A stretch of 64,000 nucleotides of DNA from Streptomyces bicolor (GTDB lineage Bacteria; Actinomycetota; Actinomycetes; Streptomycetales; Streptomycetaceae): assembly GCF_000719285.1 (NCBI RefSeq), contig NZ_JOFS01000024.1, positions 56,587-120,586 on the forward strand, in the 5' to 3' direction. The translations under genes were made by a program, and so were the position numbers. Of this stretch, positions 58,847-64,000 are shown piece by piece; positions within the stretch are counted from its first letter, which is position 1; every line of letters begins with the position of its first letter. The notes beneath the pieces are model-generated. The model did no database searches, was not told the DNA's origin, and saw nothing but the letters and a program-made list of their open reading frames with translations.

Positions 58847-58908
58847 CTGCGACGGGGTGTGGCGCCGCTACGACGGGGTGCGGCGCCGCACGACGGCGTG
58901 CGGGCGCC
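58847..58908. repeat. Three 21-bp tandem repeats
   Basis: Units begin at 58847, 58868 and 58889. The first two differ at two positions (core CGACGGGGTG then GGCGCCG) and the third is more diverged. The array lies 20 nt past the thrC stop. Confidence 0.6.
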
Positions 58909-58928
58909 CTCGTTCGCCCGCCCGTCTC

Positions 58929-59987
58929 TTACGCCAGCCCGAGCCGCTCGGCCGCCGTCGCCGCGTCGACCGGGACGGTGACCGGCTGCGGGGCGCCGGC
59001 GACGGCCCAGTCGGGGTCCTTCAGGCCGTTGCCGGTGACGGTGCAGACGATGCGCTGGCCCGGGTCGACCTTGCCCTGCTCGGCCGCCTTCAGCAGACCG
59101 GCCACGGACGCGGCGGAGGCGGGCTCCACGAAGACGCCCTCCTGCGAGGCCAACAGCCGGTAGGCGCGCAGGATTTCACGGTCCGTCACCTCGTCGATGA
59201 ACCCACCGGACTCCTCCTTCGCCGCCAGGGCGAACTGCCAGGACGCCGGGTTGCCGATGCGGATGGCGGTGGCGATGGTCGACGGGTCCTTGACGACCTC
59301 GCCGCGCACGATGGGCGCCGAGCCGGAGGCCTGGAAACCCCACATGCGCGGGGTCTGCTTCGAGACACCGTCGGCGGCGTACTCCTTGTAGCCCTTCCAG
59401 TACGCGGTGATGTTGCCCGCGTTGCCCACCGGCAGGACGTGGATGTCGGGGGCGTCGCCGAGCATGTCCACGATCTCGAAGGAGGCCGTCTTCTGCCCCT
59501 CGATACGCACCGGATTGACCGAATTGACCAGCGCCACGGGGTAGTTGTCGCTCAGGTCGCGGGCGAGCGTGAGGCAGTCGTCGAAGTTGCCGTCGACCTG
59601 GAGGATCTTCGCGCCGTGGACGAGCGCCTGGCCCATCTTGCCGAGCGCGATCTTGCCCTGCGGGACGAGAACGGCCGAAACCATGCCCGCGCGCACGGCG
59701 TAGGCGGCGGCGGAGGCGGAGGTGTTGCCGGTGGAGGCGCAGATGACGGCCTTCGCCCCCTCCTCCTTGGCCTTGCTGATGGCCATGGTCATGCCGCGGT
59801 CCTTGAAGGACCCGGTGGGGTTGGCGCCCTCCACCTTGAGGTGGATCTCGCAGCCCGTGCGCTCGGAGAGCACCTGCGCGGGCACGAGGGGCGTGCCGCC
59901 CTCGCGGAGCGTCACGACCGGCGTGGTGTCGGAGACGGGCAGCCGGTCCCGGTACTCCTCGATGATTCCGCGCCACTGGTGGGTCAT
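58929..59987 (-). CDS. thrC: Threonine synthase
   Basis: A 352-residue PLP enzyme that converts O-phosphohomoserine to threonine. The PLP lysine is Lys62 in [11 protein letters not shown]. The PLP-phosphate loop [15 protein letters not shown] (about 187-201) is conserved. Length marks the short bacterial class. Its start is 6 nt from the hom stop, so hom-thrC form an operon with thrB further downstream. Confidence 0.96.
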   Translation of the reverse strand: MTHQWRGIIEEYRDRLPVSDTTPVVTLREGGTPLVPAQVLSERTGCEIHLKVEGANPTGSFKDRGMTMAISKAKEEGAKAVICASTGNTSASAAAYAVRAGMVSAVLVPQGKIALGKMGQALVHGAKILQVDGNFDDCLTLARDLSDNYPVALVNSVNPVRIEGQKTASFEIVDMLGDAPDIHVLPVGNAGNITAYWKGYKEYAADGVSKQTPRMWGFQASGSAPIVRGEVVKDPSTIATAIRIGNPASWQFALAAKEESGGFIDEVTDREILRAYRLLASQEGVFVEPASAASVAGLLKAAEQGKVDPGQRIVCTVTGNGLKDPDWAVAGAPQPVTVPVDAATAAERLGLA

Positions 59988-59993
59988 TGCTGG

Positions 59994-61286
59994 TTACTCT
60001 CCTTCAACCCGCATGATGCTGGCGACACCCCGCACGGTGTCGAGCTTGCGCAGCGCCTCCACGGTCCCGGTGAGGGCCGCGTCGGACGCACGGTGGGTGA
60101 CGACGACGAGGGAGGCCTCGCCGTCCTTGCCCTGCTGGCGAACCGTATCGATCGACACACCGTGCTCCGCGAACACGGTCGCCACCTGGGCGAGAACGCC
60201 CGGTTTGTCGGCGACGTCGAGGCTGATGTGGTAGCGCGTGACGACGTCACCCATCGGCGACACGGTCAGGGCGGCGTACGCCGACTCGCCGGGCCCCGTT
60301 GCCCCGCTGAGCCGGTTGCGGCAGACGGCGACGAGGTCGCCGAGCACGGCGGACGCGGTCGGGGAACCGCCCGCGCCCGGGCCGTAGAACATGAGCTGAC
60401 CGGAGGCGTCCGACTCCACGAACACGGCGTTGTACGCGCCGCGCACGGAGGCGAGCGGATGGGTCAGCGGAATCATGGCGGGGTGCACGCGCGCGGTGAC
60501 CGACTGGCCGTCCCCGGCCCGCTCACAGATGGCGAGCAGCTTGATGGTGCAGCCCATCTCCTTGGCGGAGGCGAAGTCGGCCGCGGTCACCTCGGTCATG
60601 CCCTCGCGGTAGACGTCGTCGAGGCGCACGCGCGTGTGGAAGGCGATACCGGCGAGGATGGCGGCCTTGGCGGCGGCGTCGAACCCTTCGACATCGGCGG
60701 TGGGGTCGGCTTCCGCGTACCCCAGGGCGGTGGCCTCGTCGAGGGCCTCCTGGTACCCGGCCCCGGTCGAGTCCATCTTGTCGAGGATGAAGTTGGTCGT
60801 GCCGTTGACGATGCCGAGCACCCGGTTGACCTTGTCGCCGGCGAGGGACTCGCGCAGCGGGCGGATCAGCGGGATGGCGCCGGCGACGGCGGCCTCGTAG
60901 TAGAGGTCCTTGTCGTTCGCCTCCGCCGCCGCGTGAAGGGCGGCGCCGTCCTGGGCGAGGAGCGCCTTGTTGGCGGACACGACGGACGCGCCGTGCTCGA
61001 AGGCGGTGGTGATGAGGGTTCGGGCGGGCTCGATACCCCCGATGACCTCGACGACCACGTCGATGTCGCCGCGTTTGACGAGGGCGGTGGCGTCGGTGGT
61101 GATGAGCACGGGGTCGATGCCCTCACGGACCTTGGAGGGCCGCCGTACGGCCACACCAGCGAGCTCCACGGGGGCCCCGATCCGGGCGGCGAGATCGTCG
61201 GCGTGCGTCGTCATGATGCGCGCCACCTCTGAGCCGACAACTCCACAGCCCAGCAGCGCCACCTTCAGCGGACGCGTACGCATCAT
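59994..61286 (-). CDS. hom: Homoserine dehydrogenase
   Basis: A 430-residue enzyme that reduces aspartate semialdehyde to homoserine. The NAD(P) motif GCGVVGSEVA is at about 12-21, the catalytic region includes NGTTNFILDKM (about 172-182) and Lys in EGFDAAAKAAILAG (about 208-221). A C-terminal ACT domain (about 355-430, ISLDVADKPGVLAQVATVF) provides threonine feedback. Starts at 61286 or 61283 (adjacent ATGs). The leader has two nested hairpins. Confidence 0.96.
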   Translation of the reverse strand: MMRTRPLKVALLGCGVVGSEVARIMTTHADDLAARIGAPVELAGVAVRRPSKVREGIDPVLITTDATALVKRGDIDVVVEVIGGIEPARTLITTAFEHGASVVSANKALLAQDGAALHAAAEANDKDLYYEAAVAGAIPLIRPLRESLAGDKVNRVLGIVNGTTNFILDKMDSTGAGYQEALDEATALGYAEADPTADVEGFDAAAKAAILAGIAFHTRVRLDDVYREGMTEVTAADFASAKEMGCTIKLLAICERAGDGQSVTARVHPAMIPLTHPLASVRGAYNAVFVESDASGQLMFYGPGAGGSPTASAVLGDLVAVCRNRLSGATGPGESAYAALTVSPMGDVVTRYHISLDVADKPGVLAQVATVFAEHGVSIDTVRQQGKDGEASLVVVTHRASDAALTGTVEALRKLDTVRGVASIMRVEGE

Positions 61287-61323
61287 CCGACCTCGTTTCC
61301 TCATACCGTCTACGGTTGCACCA

Positions 61324-61372
61324 GTCTCACTCACCGGACGGGAGTTTCTGCCCTTCGTCCGGATCGTGAGAC
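61324..61372 (-). terminator. Nested hairpin between lysA and hom
   Basis: Outer arms GTCTCAC (61324-61330) and GTGAGAC (61366-61372), inner arms CCGGACG (61334-61340) and CGTCCGG (61356-61362), with a symmetric 3-nt internal loop and a 15-nt loop. It lies in the 143-nt lysA-hom gap and may terminate lysA or attenuate hom. Confidence 0.55.
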
Positions 61373-61393
61373 ATCTATTTCATTTGTACAGGG

Positions 61394-61416
61394 GTGGAAG
61401 ACAGGAGATCTTCCAC
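61394..61416 (-). terminator. Hairpin just past lysA
   Basis: GTGGAAG (61394-61400) and CTTCCAC (61410-61416) form a perfect 7-bp stem with a 9-nt loop, 14 nt past the lysA stop. It is the first of two hairpins in the gap. Confidence 0.6.
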
Positions 61417-61429
61417 CTGGGGTTGGGGA

Positions 61430-62821
61430 CTACCCGACGTCGAGACGCAGGAGGTCCTCCTCCGTCTCCCGGCGGACGATCACCCGGGCCTCACCGTCGT
61501 TCACCGCGACGACGGGCGGCCGGAGCACGTGGTTGTAGTTGCTGGCCATGGACCGGCAGTAGGCACCCGTGGCCGGTACGGCGATGAGGTCACCCGGTGC
61601 CAGGTCGGCGGGAAGGAACGCGTCCTTCACGACGATGTCGCCGCTCTCGCAGTGCTTGCCGACGACGCGCGCGAGCATGGGCTCGGCCTCGCTCGTCCGG
61701 GACACGAGGGCGACGCTGTACTCCGCGTCGTACAACGCCGTACGGATGTTGTCGGACATGCCGCCGTCGACGGAGACGTACGTCCGCAGCCCGTCGAGGG
61801 GCTTGATGGTGCCGACCTCGTAGAGCGTGAAGGCGGTCGGGCCGACGATGGCGCGCCCGGGCTCGACGGAGATACGGGGAGTGCGCAGCTTGGCGGCCTC
61901 GCACTCACGGGTGACGATCTCGGTGAGCGCCTTGGCGATCTCGTGGGGCTCACGGGGGTCGTCGTCACTCGTGTACGCGATCCCGAGCCCACCCCCGAGG
62001 TCGATCTCCGGCAGCTCGACACCGTGCTCGTCGCGGATGTCCTTGAGCAGCCCGACGACGCGGTGCGCGGCGACCTCGAAGCCGGACATGTCGAAGATCT
62101 GCGACCCGATGTGGCTGTGAATCCCGATGAGCTCGAGCCCGTCGAGCTGAAGCGCCCGCCGCACGGCCTCGGCGGCCTGCCCCCCGGCGAGCGGAATGCC
62201 GAACTTCTGGTCCTCGTGGGCGGTGGCGATGAACTCGTGCGTGTGCGCCTCGACCCCGACGGTGATACGGATCTGGACGCGCTGGCGCTTGCCCAGGGAC
62301 TGGGCGACATGCGCGACCCGCACGATCTCCTGGAAGGAGTCGAGGACGATCCGTCCGACGCCGGCGTCGATGGCCCTGGTGATTTCGTCCACGGACTTGT
62401 TGTTGCCGTGGAAGGCGATGCGGTCGGCGGGCATACCGGCGGACAAGGCCGTGGTGAGCTCGCCGCCGGAACAGACGTCGAGGTTGAGCCCCTCCTCGTG
62501 CAGCCAGCGCACGACGGCGCGGGAGAGGAACGCCTTGCCGGCGTAGAAGACGTCGGCGTCGGCCCCGAAGGCGCCGCGCCAGGCCCGGGCCCGGGCGCGG
62601 AAGTCGGCCTCGTCGAGGATGTAGGCGGGGGTGCCGTGCTCCTCGGCGAGGGTCTTCACGTCGATACCGCCGACGGTGACGGTGCCTTCGGCGTTACGGG
62701 CGACGGTCTGGGCCCACACCTTGGGGTCGAGGTCGTTGAGGTCGGCGGGCGGGGCGGCGTAGTGGCCCTCGGGGAGGACGTCGGCGTGACGGGGCCCGGC
62801 GGGGTGTGCGGAACGGCTCAT
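61430..62821 (-). CDS. lysA: Diaminopimelate decarboxylase
   Basis: A 463-residue PLP enzyme that makes lysine from meso-diaminopimelate. The PLP lysine is Lys96 in VFYAGKAFLS. The glycine-rich phosphate loop is EIDLGGGLGIAYTS (about 285-298), and the active-site Cys lies in HCESGD (about 391). The N-terminal 25 residues are Streptomyces-type. ATG 62821 is used, since the longer frame has no homology. It lies after nrtL with 20 nt between. Confidence 0.96.
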   Translation of the reverse strand: MSRSAHPAGPRHADVLPEGHYAAPPADLNDLDPKVWAQTVARNAEGTVTVGGIDVKTLAEEHGTPAYILDEADFRARARAWRGAFGADADVFYAGKAFLSRAVVRWLHEEGLNLDVCSGGELTTALSAGMPADRIAFHGNNKSVDEITRAIDAGVGRIVLDSFQEIVRVAHVAQSLGKRQRVQIRITVGVEAHTHEFIATAHEDQKFGIPLAGGQAAEAVRRALQLDGLELIGIHSHIGSQIFDMSGFEVAAHRVVGLLKDIRDEHGVELPEIDLGGGLGIAYTSDDDPREPHEIAKALTEIVTRECEAAKLRTPRISVEPGRAIVGPTAFTLYEVGTIKPLDGLRTYVSVDGGMSDNIRTALYDAEYSVALVSRTSEAEPMLARVVGKHCESGDIVVKDAFLPADLAPGDLIAVPATGAYCRSMASNYNHVLRPPVVAVNDGEARVIVRRETEEDLLRLDVG

Positions 62822-62841
62822 CGTTCTTCTCTTCGGCTCTC

Positions 62842-63888
62842 TCAGAGGTGGTCGGGTGCGTCGATGCCGAGCAGGGACAGGCCACCGGCCAGCACCGTCC
62901 CGGCGGCTTCGGCAAGGGCGAGCCGGGCACGGTGGGCGGCCGAGGGTTTCTCCGCGCCTCGGGGGAGGACGGCGGGCAGCAGGGGGAGGACGGCATCGGC
63001 GACGGTGACGAGGTGCCGGGCGAGACGGTCGGGGGTGCGGTGCGCTGCCGCTTGGGCGAGGACCCGGGGGTGGTCGCCGAGGGCGATGTCGAGCTCGCGA
63101 GTGCCCGGTACGGCGCCGGGTTCGGCGCCGTACCCCAGATCGGCGGCGTTGCGCCGCAGGCCACGGGTGCGGGCGTGGGCGTACCGGACGCGGAAGAGGG
63201 GGTTGTCCTCGCGCTGGACGAGGTGGTCGTCGGTGATGCGGGGCCGGTCGTGGGCGGCGGGGTGGAGGAGGGCCCAGCGGGCGGCGTCGCGGCCGAGCGG
63301 GAGGGGGTCGGCGGGGGCCGGGACGGGTCGTACGTTGACGTCGAGCGGGGCGGGCGCGCCGGGCAGCCCGTGCGCGTCGACGCGCACGCCGAGCACGGTC
63401 TCCCACTCCGCCTCGGGCCGGGCCTCACAGCTGGTGCGGACCTGGACGCCCTGTGAGCGCAGCAGCCGGGCGACGACAGCCATGACAACGACGGCGCGTA
63501 CCTCGTGCGGACTGTGCAGCTGGACGACCTGCCCGGTGGGCCTGTCGGCGAACCCGTATCTCGGTCCGCGCCGCAGGATCTCCGCGACGAGGGCGGTGGG
63601 CGCGGTGTCACCCAGGCTGATGTTGATGAACCCCGGCCCGGTGACGACTACGTCCCGTACGCCGTCGCTGTCGGCGAGCCGTGTCCTGAGGATCTCGGCG
63701 ACGCGCAGGGGCGGCTGCCCGGCCGGGCGGGCGAGCTGGAGGGCGATGTTGGTGGCGTAGTCGCCACAGCCACCGGGCCCGGGAGCCGTCACGACGGCCC
63801 GCTCCGGCACGGCGACCTGCAACTCCCCGTCATCGACAGCACGACGCACCGCGCGCAGCACGGTACGGGAGAGCTCGACGGGGGTCAC
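62842..63888 (-). CDS. nrtL: ArgS-related anticodon-binding protein NrtL
   Basis: A 348-residue protein resembling arginyl-tRNA synthetase without the catalytic core. The N-terminal ArgS additional domain (about 1-105; GDYATNIALQLAR ... GPGFINISLG) is followed directly by HSPHEVRAVVVMAVVARLL, where ArgS would have its HIGH motif, which is absent, as is KMSKS. The C-terminal DALR-type anticodon domain (about 215-345) remains. It cannot aminoacylate. It lies upstream of lysA and hom, so a role in sensing or binding tRNA is possible. GTG start at 63888. Confidence 0.85.
   Translation of the reverse strand: MTPVELSRTVLRAVRRAVDDGELQVAVPERAVVTAPGPGGCGDYATNIALQLARPAGQPPLRVAEILRTRLADSDGVRDVVVTGPGFINISLGDTAPTALVAEILRRGPRYGFADRPTGQVVQLHSPHEVRAVVVMAVVARLLRSQGVQVRTSCEARPEAEWETVLGVRVDAHGLPGAPAPLDVNVRPVPAPADPLPLGRDAARWALLHPAAHDRPRITDDHLVQREDNPLFRVRYAHARTRGLRRNAADLGYGAEPGAVPGTRELDIALGDHPRVLAQAAAHRTPDRLARHLVTVADAVLPLLPAVLPRGAEKPSAAHRARLALAEAAGTVLAGGLSLLGIDAPDHL
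63347..63385. repeat. 39-bp direct repeat, copy 1 (inside nrtL)
   Basis: This 39-bp segment within nrtL is repeated without mismatch at 63962-64000, 615 bp away and in the same orientation. Confidence 0.8.
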
Positions 63889-64000
63889 GGGACAAGCGTA
63901 TGGGAGGAGGGGGGTGGGTATGCGAACGGGTTTGGCAGGGGTCCCGCGATGTGGACGGGCGGGGGCGGGCGCGCCGGGCAGCCCGTGCGCGTCGACGCGC
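63889..64000. other. Right-edge non-coding stretch with repeat copy 2
   Basis: No gene is seen in these 112 nt. The last 39 nt (63962-64000) duplicate nrtL positions 63347-63385 exactly. The sequence may continue beyond the window as a partial copy of nrtL, or be a recombination or assembly product. Confidence 0.5.

Larger units (their letters stand above)
58536..58928. other. Intergenic region thrC-thrB with repeats and a micro-ORF
   Basis: This 393-nt gap contains the likely thrB promoter (minus -10 box TAGGCT at 58714-58719), a plus-strand micro-ORF (58766-58828), a 14-bp palindrome (58829-58842) and three 21-bp tandem repeats (58847-58908). It is unusually rich in short repeats compared with other gaps in the window. 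Confidence 0.55.

Overview
The window is high-GC actinobacterial DNA, almost certainly from a Streptomyces chromosome. It carries a spore-pigment type II polyketide gene set, the coiled-coil polarity proteins Scy and FilP, an AbsC-type MarR regulator, a ChiC chitinase with its own two-component system, NucS in place of MutSL, and a Rho factor with a long Arg/Gly-rich insert. Several genes start with GTG or TTG, and some appear to be leaderless. From memory, and not checked here, most of the gene order matches the S. coelicolor SCO5405-SCO5352 interval read in descending order. I saw no tRNA, rRNA, CRISPR array or complete insertion sequence.

Layout. 1-2770 holds the right end of a spore-pigment (whiE-like) cluster on the minus strand: a partial ketosynthase alpha, a cupin and a SchA/CurD-domain protein. 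3092-3726 is a small thiamine-binding/DUF3817 pair, and 3918-5996 holds three coupled AIM24-family genes. 6109-10797 holds absC, a histidine kinase/response regulator pair, a divergent acidic PepSY lipoprotein-like exported protein, and an MFS exporter. 11069-13942 is an acyl-CoA module: meaB, thiolase and methylmalonyl-CoA epimerase. 14176-19143 is scy and filP, followed by two paralogous ABC ATPase/permease pairs (19230-23251). 23259-26302 holds a small putative zinc protein, an LLM flavin oxidoreductase with a TTA codon, a family of unknown function, and nucS. 26402-30659 holds a membrane-tethered P-loop ATPase, a STAS protein and 3-hydroxyacyl-CoA dehydrogenase. 30970-32311 holds a PduO-type adenosyltransferase and two membrane proteins. 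32487-36291 is the chiS-chiR-chiC chitinase locus.

From 36328 rightward almost everything is on the minus strand and is core housekeeping. In order of coordinates these are a DUF2550 protein, the whole F1Fo ATP synthase (atpC, D, G, A, H, F, E, B, I), a WecA/MraY-type glycosyl-1-phosphate transferase, glyA, a phosphatase-like protein, tsaC/sua5, prmC, prfA, rpmE, an LCP ligase, an exported serine protease with FG-GAP repeats, rho, thrB, thrC, hom, lysA and nrtL. Transcription runs from nrtL/lysA toward atpC.

Functional links. MeaB, thiolase, epimerase, 3-hydroxyacyl-CoA dehydrogenase and the B12 adenosyltransferase all serve short-chain acyl-CoA/methylmalonyl-CoA metabolism. Hom, ThrC, ThrB and LysA form the aspartate-family branch. 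PrfA, PrmC, RpmE and TsaC act on translation. The WecA-like and LCP proteins act on cell-wall polymers. Points that merit a second look include a phosphatase-like protein whose nucleophile Cys is Ser, the acidic kinase/PepSY system with phased operator-like repeats, the membrane-tethered ATPase, a dispersed hairpin repeat that supplies the PrmC N-terminus, three candidate micro-ORFs, and an exact 39-bp repeat of nrtL at the right edge of the window.
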